From: DQTL01 sp964396505
Lineage (GTDB): Bacteria; Bacteroidota; Bacteroidia; Flavobacteriales; Flavobacteriaceae
Direction: 5' to 3'
Assembly: GCA_964396505.1 (NCBI GenBank)
Contig: CAYNFJ010000021.1
Location: 1-23,979 of the forward strand
Length of the DNA stretch: 23,979 nt
In this document: in pieces, positions 16,045 through 23,107 of the stretch
How the letters are laid out: every line of letters begins with the position of its first letter
Numbering within the stretch: the stretch's first letter is position 1
Translations under genes and position numbers: made by a program
Notes under the pieces: generated by a model
What the model saw: the letters and a program-made list of their open reading frames with translations, nothing else
Databases searched by the model: none
Told to the model about the DNA's origin: nothing

Positions 16045-16932
16045 TTAACGAAACATAGTCGCAACTTTCTCGGCTTTTCTACTTTCTGAATAGTCATAAA
16101 ATCCTTCGCCGGATTTAACGCCTAATTTTCCGGCTCTTACCATATTAACCAGTAATGGGCAAGGAGCATATTTTGGGTTTTTAAAACCATCGTACATCAC
16201 ATTAAGAATGGATAAACAGACATCTAATCCGATAAAATCGGCTAATTGCAAAGGACCCATTGGATGTGCCATACCTAGTTTCATAACCGTATCAATTTCA
16301 GAAACACCGGCTACTCCATTGTATAAAGTTTCAATGCTTTCATTGATCATCGGCATTAAGATTCTGTTGGCGACGAACCCGGGATAATCATTGACTTCTA
16401 CCGGTGTCTTCCCTAGTTTTTTGCTTAACTCCATTATAGTTTGAGTAACCGCATCAGAAGTTGAGTAGCCTCTGATGATTTCTACCAATTTCATAATAGG
16501 AACCGGATTCATAAAGTGCATCCCGATTACTTGTTCGGGCCGGTTGGTAACAGCTCCGATTTCGGTAATGGAAATAGATGAGGTATTGGAAGCCAAAATA
16601 CAATCGGGTTGGGTTTCTTTATCCAATTCTTTGAATATTTTAAGCTTCAATTCAGTATTTTCAGTGGCGGCTTCAACTACCAAATCGACATTTTTAACAC
16701 CGGAGCTGATACTGGTAAAGCTGGTAATATTTTGGAGTGTATTGTCTTTGATTTCTTCGGTAATTCGCTCTTTACTCAATAAGCGCATTAGATTTTTGGT
16801 AATTGTGGCGATACCCCGATCAATAGCATCTTGTGAAATATCAATCAGATTAACTTTGTAGCCGTTTTGGGCAAATACGTGAGCGATACCATTTCCCATA
16901 GTTCCGGCACCGATTACTGCAATATTTTTCAT
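16045..16932 (-). CDS. 3-hydroxybutyryl-CoA dehydrogenase
   Basis: A 295-residue single-domain 3-hydroxyacyl-CoA dehydrogenase of the Hbd type. It catalyses NAD(P)-dependent oxidation of 3-hydroxybutyryl-CoA to acetoacetyl-CoA, or the reverse, in short-chain fatty-acid or butyrate metabolism. The Rossmann loop is VIGAGTMGNGIAHVF (6-20). Catalytic positions align with the family: Ser118 in SNTSSIS, His139 in GMHFMNPVPIMKLVEI, Glu151, and Asn189 in PGFVANRIL. The C-terminal helical domain (about 185-295) has MAHPMGPLQLADFIGLDVCL and the KLGVKSGEGFYDY end motif. It is divergent from pcm across about 106 bp and closed by its own terminator, so it is probably monocistronic. Confidence 0.95.
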   Translation of the reverse strand: MKNIAVIGAGTMGNGIAHVFAQNGYKVNLIDISQDAIDRGIATITKNLMRLLSKERITEEIKDNTLQNITSFTSISSGVKNVDLVVEAATENTELKLKIFKELDKETQPDCILASNTSSISITEIGAVTNRPEQVIGMHFMNPVPIMKLVEIIRGYSTSDAVTQTIMELSKKLGKTPVEVNDYPGFVANRILMPMINESIETLYNGVAGVSEIDTVMKLGMAHPMGPLQLADFIGLDVCLSILNVMYDGFKNPKYAPCPLLVNMVRAGKLGVKSGEGFYDYSESRKAEKVATMFR

Positions 16933-16969
16933 TGTATAAATGTTTTAATATGTTTTGAATTTGGTTTGA

Positions 16970-16977
16970 CAAATTTA
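16970..16977 (-). promoter_or_regulatory. Perfect -7 element for the dehydrogenase gene
   Basis: TAAATTTG on the minus strand matches TAnnTTTG, about 38 nt from the ATG. No TTTG is seen at the -33 distance. AT-rich sequence makes chance matches likely. Confidence 0.35.
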
Positions 16978-17038
16978 CAAAATAATAAAATCTAATATTG
17001 GATAATATGTGTATTTTTATCCTCTAAAACAGCTTATA

Positions 17039-17680
17039 TTGAAAGATACACCCAAACATCAAGGTTTACGAAACAGATTGGTGGAAATTATTGCCGGCAA
17101 AGGGATAAAATCTAAAGCGGTCCTGCAGGCTATTGCTAAAATTCCGCGTCATCTGTTTATGGATTCGGCATTGGAATCGCATGCATATGAGGACAAGGCT
17201 TTTCCCATAGCTGCCGATCAAACCATTTCACAACCCTATACCGTTGCTTTTCAAACCGAGTTATTGCAGGTAGTTCCCAATGCTAAAATATTGGAAATTG
17301 GTACCGGAAGCGGCTACCAATCGGCTGTGTTGATAGAGATGGGTGCGCGTGTATATACTGTGGAACGTCAAAATGAATTGTTTAAAAAAACAAAATTATT
17401 CTTACCTAAACTGGGTTATAAACCCAAATATATGTCTTTTGGAGATGGTTACAAAGGCTTGCCTGAATATGCGCCTTTTGACGGGATTATTGTAACAGCG
17501 GGCGCTCCTTATGTGCCTAAACCCTTACTCAGTCAATTAAAAATAGGAGGGAAGCTGGTTATTCCGGTGGGTGATACAACGCAAACCATGTATTTGTACG
17601 AACGTATAAGCGAAACCAATTTTAAGAAAAAAGCACTCGGCGATTTTAGATTTGTCCCTTTATTGAAAAAGAAAAAATAA
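17039..17680 (+). CDS. pcm: Protein-L-isoaspartate O-methyltransferase
   Basis: Repairs isoaspartyl residues in damaged proteins by SAM-dependent carboxyl methylation. The family landmarks are all present: IPRHLFM, the substrate motif DQTISQPYTVAFQTELL, SAM motif I ILEIGTGSGYQSAVL, motif II YTVERQNELF, then GDGYKGLPEYAPFDGIIVTAGAP and LKIGGKLVIPVG. I place the start at the TTG at 17039, giving MKDTPKHQGLRNRLVEII, which fits flavobacterial relatives as I recall them and gives 213 residues. A GTG at 17009 is in frame and would add 10 residues of poor character. It is convergent with the DUF2147 gene, with no hairpin terminator between; a lone perfect DnaA box sits in that gap. Confidence 0.92.
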   Translation: MKDTPKHQGLRNRLVEIIAGKGIKSKAVLQAIAKIPRHLFMDSALESHAYEDKAFPIAADQTISQPYTVAFQTELLQVVPNAKILEIGTGSGYQSAVLIEMGARVYTVERQNELFKKTKLFLPKLGYKPKYMSFGDGYKGLPEYAPFDGIIVTAGAPYVPKPLLSQLKIGGKLVIPVGDTTQTMYLYERISETNFKKKALGDFRFVPLLKKKK

Positions 17681-17686
17681 AAGGGA

Positions 17687-17695
17687 TGTGGATAA
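17687..17695 (-). other. Perfect single DnaA-box sequence
   Basis: TGTGGATAA is the exact reverse complement of the TTATCCACA consensus, 7 bp after the pcm stop in a 64-bp convergent gap. It is a single box with no neighbours, so it may be a titration site or chance. Confidence 0.35.
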
Positions 17696-17744
17696 TTTCA
17701 AACTTTCGTTCTCAAATTGATTTACGGGAATCTTTTGTGTCGAT

Positions 17745-18167
17745 TTATGGCACTCTGTACCAATATTGGGTCCTTCCGATTAGTGAAAAACCGATGTAAC
17801 CTCTTACTTTCAGTTTATTTTCACTCTCTAGAGTAATGTAACATTTGTAGGTTTTACCGTTGTTGGGGTCTAAGATTGTTCCTCCATTCCATTCATCATC
17901 ATCTTGTGATAATCCATTGATGACAACCATTCCTAAGATAGGCTTGTCTTTATTGGCTCCTTCACATTCGGTACAGCGTTTATTTTCTTTTCCCGGAGTC
18001 AGTATTTGAATTACCTTGGCATATATTTTACCATTTTCTTGATAAATTTCAATAATGGATTTTTCTTTTCCGGTGACATCGTCTATGGTCTTCCATTTGC
18101 CCAAGACATTTTGAGAAAAGATTACAATCGGGAATAGGTACAGTAGGAAAAAAAGTTGGGTTTTCAT
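17745..18167 (-). CDS. Secreted DUF2147 protein
   Basis: A 140-residue protein with a signal peptide (1-19, ending IFSQ) and a complete DUF2147 domain: GKWKTIDDVTGKEKSIIEIY, GKIYAKVIQIL, a CTEC pair at about 61-64, LGMVVINGLSQDDDEWNGGTILDPNNGKTYKC and LKVRGYIGFSLIGRTQYWYRV. DUF2147 proteins are lipocalin-like beta proteins predicted to act in the periplasm or outer membrane; no reaction is known. It follows the KdsC-like gene by 20 bp on the same strand and may be its last cistron. Confidence 0.85.
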   Translation of the reverse strand: MKTQLFFLLYLFPIVIFSQNVLGKWKTIDDVTGKEKSIIEIYQENGKIYAKVIQILTPGKENKRCTECEGANKDKPILGMVVINGLSQDDDEWNGGTILDPNNGKTYKCYITLESENKLKVRGYIGFSLIGRTQYWYRVP

Positions 18168-18187
18168 CTATTTTAGGGTTTTAATGA

Positions 18188-18718
18188 TTAATCAGATGTA
18201 ATGAGGGTGGCATTTCCAGGCCATTTTCCTTGAACACGCAGTACTTGTTCAATCACATCTCTAGCACAGGCTTTGCCTCCTTTTTTATGAGAAATATAAT
18301 GGGCAATACGTTGAATTTCCGAATCGGCATCTTGCGGAGCACAAGCCAGTCCTACCGCTTTCATCACTTCAGTATCGGGTATATCATCGCCCATATAAAG
18401 GATATTTTCCGGTTTGAGATGGTAGAGTTGACAATATTCATGAAAAATTTGCAACTTATTATGAACACTCAGGTAAATATCTTTTATGCCCAATCCATTG
18501 AGGCGTTTGCGAACCCCTTCGTTGTTTCCACCGGAAATAATAGCCACACGGTATCCGGCATCAATGGCAGTTTTCAACGCAAAACCGTCTTTTACATTCA
18601 TATGTCGTACTAAATCTCCGTTGCTCATAACATCTACAATGCCGTTGGTGAGCACCCCATCTACATCAAAAATAAAGGTGGTGATTTGAGGTAGTATTTC
18701 TTTATAACTTTTTTCCAT
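18188..18718 (-). CDS. KdsC-like 3-deoxy-manno-octulosonate-8-phosphate phosphatase (HAD)
   Basis: A 176-residue C0-type HAD phosphatase without a cap domain, the size of KdsC. Motif I is FDVDGVLTNG (17-26: nucleophile Asp18, acid/base Asp20). Motif II is in AIISGGNNEGVRKRL, a lysine lies in the SVHNKLQIFHE region, and motif IV is YMGDDIPD. KdsC hydrolyses Kdo-8-phosphate to Kdo for lipopolysaccharide inner core; closely related phosphatases act on other sugar-acid phosphates, so specificity is probable, not proven. It overlaps the upstream DUF2520 gene by 17 bp, indicating translational coupling. In related genomes I would expect a Maf-type gene next; here DUF2147 follows instead. Confidence 0.85.
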   Translation of the reverse strand: MEKSYKEILPQITTFIFDVDGVLTNGIVDVMSNGDLVRHMNVKDGFALKTAIDAGYRVAIISGGNNEGVRKRLNGLGIKDIYLSVHNKLQIFHEYCQLYHLKPENILYMGDDIPDTEVMKAVGLACAPQDADSEIQRIAHYISHKKGGKACARDVIEQVLRVQGKWPGNATLITSD

Positions 18719-19463
18719 ACGTATCGGCTATTGATTGGGAGAGCAATTTATAAATTTCTTTGTTGATTCCGGTTAACTTTTTTAAATGATTTTTTACAGT
18801 AATTGTATCACCTCTGCGTGCCGGTCCTGTTTGTGCATCCAATGGGTTCATGGGTACTGTTTTTTGAGCGGTTTCTTGTATTAATGGATTTAAAATAGCA
18901 GGGTCTAGATTGTTTTTTTTGCAAATATCTTGTCCGATATAATATAAATGATTGACAAAATTGTTGACAAAAACGGCGGCAATGTGTAGTTTTTTACGTT
19001 GATTAGAATCAATTAAAAAGTATTTGTTTTGTAGGCCATCGGCTAGTTGTTGGAGCAATGCTTCATTTTCAGGAGTGTTGGCTTCTATACCGATAGGCAC
19101 TTCGTTAAAATTGATTTTTCGATCTTTTGAAAAACTTTGAAGCGGATAAAAAACACCCATATTACGATGCTTGTTGAGTATTTCCATATCCACGCCACCG
19201 GCAGTATGTACTACTAAAGAATTATTTTGAGGCAATTGTTCTGAAATACCGGCAATGGCTTGGTCACTTACACAAATAATATAAATACCAGCCTTTTTTA
19301 ATGCTTTAATATGGTCGGTAATACTTGTTTTATTTTTAAAATCTTCAATAGTTTGTAGCGTTCGATTGTAGATTTGGACTAGTTGTATCCCATCAGATTC
19401 CAATATAGCTTGCGCCAAATGCCGGGCTACATTCCCGCCTCCTATAATTATTACCTCTATCAT
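18702..19463 (-). CDS. DUF2520 Rossmann-fold dehydrogenase-like protein
   Basis: A 253-residue protein with an N-terminal NAD(P)-binding loop VIIIGGGNVARHLAQAI (4-20) and the DUF2520 C-terminal helical domain (HIAAVFVNNFVNHLYYIGQDIC, then NPLIQETAQKTV and NPLDAQTGPARRGDTITVKNHL). The architecture resembles pyrroline-5-carboxylate and ketopantoate reductases, but the substrate is unknown. The start is the ATG at 19463; an in-frame TTG nine bases upstream lies inside a perfect -7 element and is rejected. Its end overlaps the KdsC-like gene by 17 bp, so the two are one operon. Confidence 0.85.
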   Translation of the reverse strand: MIEVIIIGGGNVARHLAQAILESDGIQLVQIYNRTLQTIEDFKNKTSITDHIKALKKAGIYIICVSDQAIAGISEQLPQNNSLVVHTAGGVDMEILNKHRNMGVFYPLQSFSKDRKINFNEVPIGIEANTPENEALLQQLADGLQNKYFLIDSNQRKKLHIAAVFVNNFVNHLYYIGQDICKKNNLDPAILNPLIQETAQKTVPMNPLDAQTGPARRGDTITVKNHLKKLTGINKEIYKLLSQSIADTYGKKL

Positions 19464-19469
19464 ACGAGA

Positions 19470-19477
19470 CAAAGTTA
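19470..19477 (-). promoter_or_regulatory. Perfect -7 element abutting DUF2520 start
   Basis: TAACTTTG matches TAnnTTTG and ends 6 nt before the ATG, which would make the transcript leaderless or nearly so. No -33 TTTG is present. Confidence 0.3.
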
Positions 19478-19658
19478 CAAAATATATATAGGAAGTAATA
19501 TGGTGAACTGATATTGTTATATTTCTGATAAAAAAAGCTTAAATTATTTATAATTATTCTAAATAAGTAACTCAAGTTACAATCGGTTTTAGAATATTGG
19601 CATTGTTTTGGCGTTTGAAAAAATGTAAAATTATTCAGTATTAATTTAAAATGTAAAA

Positions 19659-20483
19659 ATGATGAAAAATTTGATTAAAAAAGTATTGTTTGTAACAGTA
19701 GTATTGAGCGCATTGATTTCTTGTAAAAAAGATGATAATGCTATTCCGGAAAATCAAGGTGCGGTAAAAGTTAAATTGACAGATGACCCCTTTCCCTTTG
19801 ATTTTGTAACAGCGGCAAATGTGGGAATTGCTAAAATAGAATTACACAATACAAATGGGACTTATACCACTGTTTTTGAAGGAAATACTTCTTTTAATAT
19901 GGTGGGATTGACCAATGGAGACACAGAAACAGTGGTCACTGAGAATGTAGATGCCGGTACTTATGATCAAGTACGGGTTACCTTAAATACGGCTTCTGTT
20001 CATTTGTCAAATGGCACCAGTTATGATTTGAATGCAGATGCACAAGGAAGTTACACAGTTGCTATTTCCCCTGCTTTGGTTGTGGAAGAAGGAGATACTT
20101 CTGAATTTTTATTGGACTTGGATATCAATGATTCTTTTGATTTTCTAGGAAATTGGTTTGGAGAATGGATTTCCAGTGTTTCCAGTATAGTGGGTTGTCA
20201 TTTTGATGCTGATTTCAGAGCTTGTGATTTAGATCAAACCGGAGAAATATCCGGTACCGTAACTGCCTCAGGCACAGCTGTTGCAAATGCTTTGGTCAGT
20301 ATTGATGTAAATGGTGAAACCATTAGTACTCAAACGGAAAACGATGGTTCATTTACCTTTATAGGTGTGAATGATGGTACTTATACGGTACACGTAGATT
20401 CAGAAGCCTCCGGCTCCGGATCGGTCAGTAATGTACAAGTGAGTGGTACCGGCACGGCAACTTGCAATGTAAGTATCAATTAG
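19659..20483 (+). CDS. DUF4382 surface lipoprotein
   Basis: A 274-residue lipoprotein with signal and lipobox LISC, lipidated Cys22 followed by KKDD. Acidic residues right after the Cys resemble the Bacteroidetes lipoprotein export signal for surface display. The DUF4382 domain spans about 32-175 (GAVKVKLTDDPFPFDFVTAANVGIAKIELH, then VDAGTYDQVRVTLNTASVHLSNG). A carboxypeptidase-regulatory-like (Ig-like) module follows at about 195-274 (GEISGTVTASGTAVANALVSI through GVNDGTYTVHV). No catalytic motif is seen, so a structural or binding role is likely but undetermined. Two ATG codons are adjacent at the start; either may be used. It is monocistronic, with its own terminator 24 bp after the stop. 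Confidence 0.88.
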   Translation: MMKNLIKKVLFVTVVLSALISCKKDDNAIPENQGAVKVKLTDDPFPFDFVTAANVGIAKIELHNTNGTYTTVFEGNTSFNMVGLTNGDTETVVTENVDAGTYDQVRVTLNTASVHLSNGTSYDLNADAQGSYTVAISPALVVEEGDTSEFLLDLDINDSFDFLGNWFGEWISSVSSIVGCHFDADFRACDLDQTGEISGTVTASGTAVANALVSIDVNGETISTQTENDGSFTFIGVNDGTYTVHVDSEASGSGSVSNVQVSGTGTATCNVSIN

Positions 20484-20507
20484 AATAAATAGATTCCCCA
20501 ATGTAAG

Positions 20508-20530
20508 AGCCACCCATCGGGTGGCTTTTT
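20508..20530 (+). terminator. Rho-independent terminator of DUF4382 gene
   Basis: Perfect 8-bp GC-rich stem AGCCACCC/GGGTGGCT with a 3-nt ATC loop, ending in five T. Confidence 0.85.
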
Positions 20531-20613
20531 ATTGTAATATACTCAACAATAAATAAAAAAGGATCGTTTCGTGTTTTGAGGTAAAATATTTTGTGGATTT
20601 AATTTAAAATATT

Positions 20614-20643
20614 TTTGTAAAAAAAAGATTTAGTGTACATTTG
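20614..20643 (+). promoter_or_regulatory. Consensus Bacteroidetes promoter for repeat array and tRNA-His
   Basis: The -33 TTTG (20614-20617) and -7 TACATTTG (20636-20643) are both exact and spaced by 18 bp, the best promoter in the window. The predicted start is near 20650. The first transcribed bases include a GCTTATT/AATAAGC inverted repeat (20649-20664), then the 83-bp units and finally tRNA-His, with no terminator visible between (the gap excepted). Confidence 0.75.
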
Positions 20644-20671
20644 CACTCGCTTATTAAAATAAGCAAAAATG

Positions 20672-20980
20672 GTGGTTGTAGCTTCTCGAAGTTGCACCGT
20701 CGGGACAGGCAGCTTCGCTACAACAGAGAAGTAGCTGTCCGAATAAAATAAATGNNNNNNNNNNNNNNNNNNNNNNNNNNNNNNNNNNNNNNNNNNNNNN
20801 NNNNNNNNNNNNNNNNNNNNNNNNNNNNNNNNNNNNNNNNNNNNNNNNNNNNNNGCTTCGCTACAACAGAGAAGTAGCTGTCCGAATAAAATAAATGGTG
20901 GTTGTAGCTTCCCGAAGTTGCACCATCGGGACAGGCAGCTTCGCTACAACAGAGAAGTAGCTGTCCGAATAAAATAAATG
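20672..20980 (+). repeat. Tandem 83-bp repeat array abutting tRNA-His
   Basis: Units run 20672-20754 (complete), then the gap, then the last 43 bp of a unit (20855-20897) and a complete unit (20898-20980). The two complete units differ at two of 83 positions (unit positions 15 and 28). Every readable unit begins with the tRNA-His 5' end GTGGTTGTAGCT and ends in an A-rich tail. Within a unit, positions 4-11 (GTTGTAGC) are the exact complement of 46-53 (GCTACAAC). Positions 6-13 can pair with 18-25 (with G-U pairs), and 29-37 with 64-71 (one bulge). Copy number is unknown because of the gap. Confidence 0.9.
20755..20854. other. Assembly gap of 100 N inside the repeat array
   Basis: Exactly 100 N, the usual placeholder for unknown size. 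It begins at a unit boundary and resumes at unit position 41. The N length does not fit the 83-bp phase, so the real length is not 100. Confidence 0.95.
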
Positions 20981-21054
<74 letters not shown>

Positions 21055-21060
21055 CAAAAG

Positions 21061-21095
21061 AAAAGCTTCCTTATTTCAGGAAGCTTTTTTATTTT
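21061..21095 (+). terminator. Terminator after tRNA-His
   Basis: Perfect 10-bp stem AAAAGCTTCC (21061-21070) / GGAAGCTTTT (21079-21088), 8-nt loop, T-rich tail. The minus strand also ends in TTTTCTTTT, so it may serve the convergent globin gene too. Confidence 0.85.
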
Positions 21096-21128
21096 ATAAA
21101 ATGTAATATCTTAATTTCTATTCCAAAA

Positions 21129-21545
21129 TTACCATCCATCTGCTAAGTAATTAACACCGGGAGTAACCACTTCTCGCCATAAATCTCCTAATTCCGGTGT
21201 GTATTGCGGATCTAATTCAGAGATGGCTTGAATCAAACTCTGAATCCAATACGGGTAGTACTTGGGGTTGATATTCATATGTCTCCGATTGTGAGAAATA
21301 CGTAATTCTTCCAAGCAAAATTCGCCTGCAAATACCCCATCGGCAAACATAATTACACAGTTAACTCCTTGACGTAATAATAATTTAATTTGATCAAAAT
21401 CAGTATCCTTAAAATGTGGGGCAATCTCGGGATGACTTTCAACAATGATGTTTAGAAAACGTAAAATCAAATCTTCCTTGAGAAAGCAACGGGCAAAACT
21501 GCGTTTTACCGTTCTTATTTCATCTTTTGTAAATTCAGTTCTCAT
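21129..21545 (-). CDS. Single-domain globin, copy 1
   Basis: A 138-residue heme globin with no reductase domain. Candidate heme-pocket residues by pattern: Phe45 (CD1) in APHFKDTDF, Gln52 at the distal E7-like position in TDFDQIKLLLRQG, and proximal His89 in HNRRHMNINPKYYPYW. Such globins bind O2 or NO and act in NO detoxification, O2 supply or sensing; the role here is not known. It is clearly paralogous to the next gene, sharing TKDEIR.VKRS, KLLLRQG.NC.IMFA.GVFAG.FCLEE and SHN..H.NI.P.YYP.W. It has a weak candidate -7 element (TACCTTTA, 21573-21580), so it could be read alone or from the second globin's promoter. Confidence 0.8.
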   Translation of the reverse strand: MRTEFTKDEIRTVKRSFARCFLKEDLILRFLNIIVESHPEIAPHFKDTDFDQIKLLLRQGVNCVIMFADGVFAGEFCLEELRISHNRRHMNINPKYYPYWIQSLIQAISELDPQYTPELGDLWREVVTPGVNYLADGW

Positions 21546-21615
21546 AAGTTGGTAAATGTATTACATATGGCGTAAAGGTAATAAAAAATAAAATAAAAGG
21601 TAAAAAAATACATTA

Positions 21616-22023
21616 TTAATAGCCCGAAATGATAAAGTCAAGTCCTTTATCTATGGTTTCATTCCATAATTTCAACAATTCATCATCAAACTGAGGATCA
21701 TATTTTCTTAAATTTACAATCAAACTATCCTTCCACAAAGGATAGTAGTCAGGATGAATGTTTAAGTGTTTTTTGTTATGTGATTTTTTTATTTCTTCTA
21801 AACAAAAATCACCTGCAAAAACGCCTTCGGCAAACATAATCATACAGTTAATACCTTGTCTTAAAAGGAGTTTTTGTTGATTGAAATCTGAGTTTTTGAA
21901 CATCACGGCGATATCGGGATGTGAATTCAAAAATACATCATAAAAACCGTCAATCAGGTTTTTTTCTCCAATAAAGCAGCGGGAATAGCTCCTTTTTACT
22001 TTTCTAATTTCGTCTTTAGTCAT
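21616..22023 (-). CDS. Single-domain globin, copy 2
   Basis: A 135-residue paralog of the neighbouring globin (70 bp apart, same strand), roughly half identical. Candidate heme residues: Phe42 (CD1), Gln49 (E7-like) in SDFNQQKLLLRQG, and proximal His86 in HNKKHLNIHPDYYPLW. The ATG at 22023 (MTKDEIRKVKRSYSRCF) is chosen because it aligns with copy 1 and lies about 20 nt after a good promoter. A 30-residue upstream extension would run through that promoter and into the VOC gene. Differences around the distal site (NQQ versus DQI) hint at different ligand behaviour, which is inference. Confidence 0.8.
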   Translation of the reverse strand: MTKDEIRKVKRSYSRCFIGEKNLIDGFYDVFLNSHPDIAVMFKNSDFNQQKLLLRQGINCMIMFAEGVFAGDFCLEEIKKSHNKKHLNIHPDYYPLWKDSLIVNLRKYDPQFDDELLKLWNETIDKGLDFIISGY

Positions 22024-22049
22024 TGCTGTTGAGATTGATTTTAAAGTGG

Positions 22050-22080
22050 CAAATATAGTTTTTTTACTATAAAACACGAA
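22050..22080 (-). promoter_or_regulatory. Promoter of globin copy 2
   Basis: The -7 element TATATTTG (22050-22057) is exact. At 19-bp spacing the -33 word is TTCG (22077-22080), three of four matches to TTTG. The start is near 22043. Confidence 0.55.
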
Positions 22081-22090
22081 TTCTTGCTTT

Positions 22091-22474
22091 TTAATTCTTT
22101 TTGGCAAAAGCAATGATATGTCCGTCTAAATCTGAAAGATATCCTGCTATATCTCCCCAATCCCTGTTTTGTAGTTTGCTGATTTCTTTTCCTCCAAGAG
22201 ACAAGCCTCTTTGTATATATGCTGCCGGATTTTTTACTTTAAGATAGAGCTCACATCTGGGTATGCCGTTTCCTTTGTGTGGATGGGGTAATTTATTTGC
22301 AATAATTTTTGCAATACCTTCTTCGGGCATTAAGCCTAATTTAACTGTTTCAGTAAGTGTAAATTCGGTCATACCGGGTACATCCAAGCTGGGTGTAAGT
22401 TGCAATAAATTAGAATAAAATAAGCTGCTTGCTCTTTGATCTTTTACATATAAAATAAATTGTATGGCATCCAC
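22091..22474 (-). CDS. VOC/glyoxalase-fold protein
   Basis: A 127-residue member of the vicinal oxygen chelate superfamily with paired beta-alpha-beta-beta-beta modules: FILYVKDQRASSLFYSNLLQLTPSLDVPGMTEFTL in the first half and CELYLKVKNPAAYIQRGLSLGG, then WGDIAGYLSDLDGHIIAFAKK in the second. Members include glyoxalases, dioxygenases and antibiotic-binding proteins; the strand ends here do not show an obvious full metal-ligand set, so no reaction is assigned. It lies 44 bp after the TrmO-like gene on the same strand. Confidence 0.78.
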   Translation of the reverse strand: MDAIQFILYVKDQRASSLFYSNLLQLTPSLDVPGMTEFTLTETVKLGLMPEEGIAKIIANKLPHPHKGNGIPRCELYLKVKNPAAYIQRGLSLGGKEISKLQNRDWGDIAGYLSDLDGHIIAFAKKN

Positions 22475-22518
22475 TTTTTATCTGATTATATTGTAATTAT
22501 ATTAAAAAAAAACTTGGG

Positions 22519-23025
22519 TCAATGTTTATGAGGGATTCCTTTAATGTGCCTATCCAGATGTTTCAAATTTTCTTGAGTATCTATCCAGCCGTAATTAGCA
22601 TCGTTTTTAGAATCCAGATCTTTAATATAGGGTTTGATATCCAGTATAGGAGTCCCATCAAAAGCGTCCATTCCGGAGATGTAAATACGATTGTTGACAA
22701 TTTTCTTTATACGAACTACGCTTAAACCTATCGGATTGGGTCTGTTGGGGCTTCTGCTGGCAAAAACACCGACCGTTTTATTTTTGGATAATGGAGGAAT
22801 GACCAATAGCTGGTGATCTCTTATGATTCGATCCAAATAATAGATGACGTATAGGTACTTAAAACGTTCCAAGAACAATAATCCCGAAGTGTATTTGGAG
22901 TTCAAAACTAAAATAAACTCCCCATCTATATCTATATGGGATTGATGAGGAGCCTTATCTGTATAAGGCGTGTGAATAACTCCAATGCTTTCTAAAACAT
23001 GATAATCGGTTGCTGAATTATTCAT
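22519..23025 (-). CDS. TrmO-like tRNA t6A37 methyltransferase (TsaA/YaeB family)
   Basis: A 168-residue protein of the TsaA/YaeB (TrmO) family, which uses SAM to N6-methylate t6A at position 37 of certain tRNAs and has a beta-barrel fold. Diagnostic motifs: ESIGVIHTPYTDK (12-24), GVFASRSPNRPNPIGLSVV (86-104) and DGTPILDIKPYI (123-134). It lacks the extended C-terminal domain of the longer enterobacterial enzyme, giving the short TsaA-only form. Short members of this family also occur beside metal- and hydrogenase-related genes, so the target is not certain. It lies between rubrerythrin (82 bp) and the VOC gene. Confidence 0.85.
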   Translation of the reverse strand: MNNSATDYHVLESIGVIHTPYTDKAPHQSHIDIDGEFILVLNSKYTSGLLFLERFKYLYVIYYLDRIIRDHQLLVIPPLSKNKTVGVFASRSPNRPNPIGLSVVRIKKIVNNRIYISGMDAFDGTPILDIKPYIKDLDSKNDANYGWIDTQENLKHLDRHIKGIPHKH

Positions 23026-23107
23026 AATTTTTCTTTGTTATTATATGAATCCAATTTTTATGGAACAATTCGTAAAATAGAAATTCCGGAAGGCTTTGTA
23101 GTTCAAA

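Noticed and set aside
20672..20980. CRISPR array
   Set aside because: Units are 83 bp and directly adjoining with no variable spacers, and no cas genes are present.
22024..22113. N-terminal extension of the second globin
   Set aside because: It would overlap the VOC gene and include the promoter; copy 1 has no such extension.
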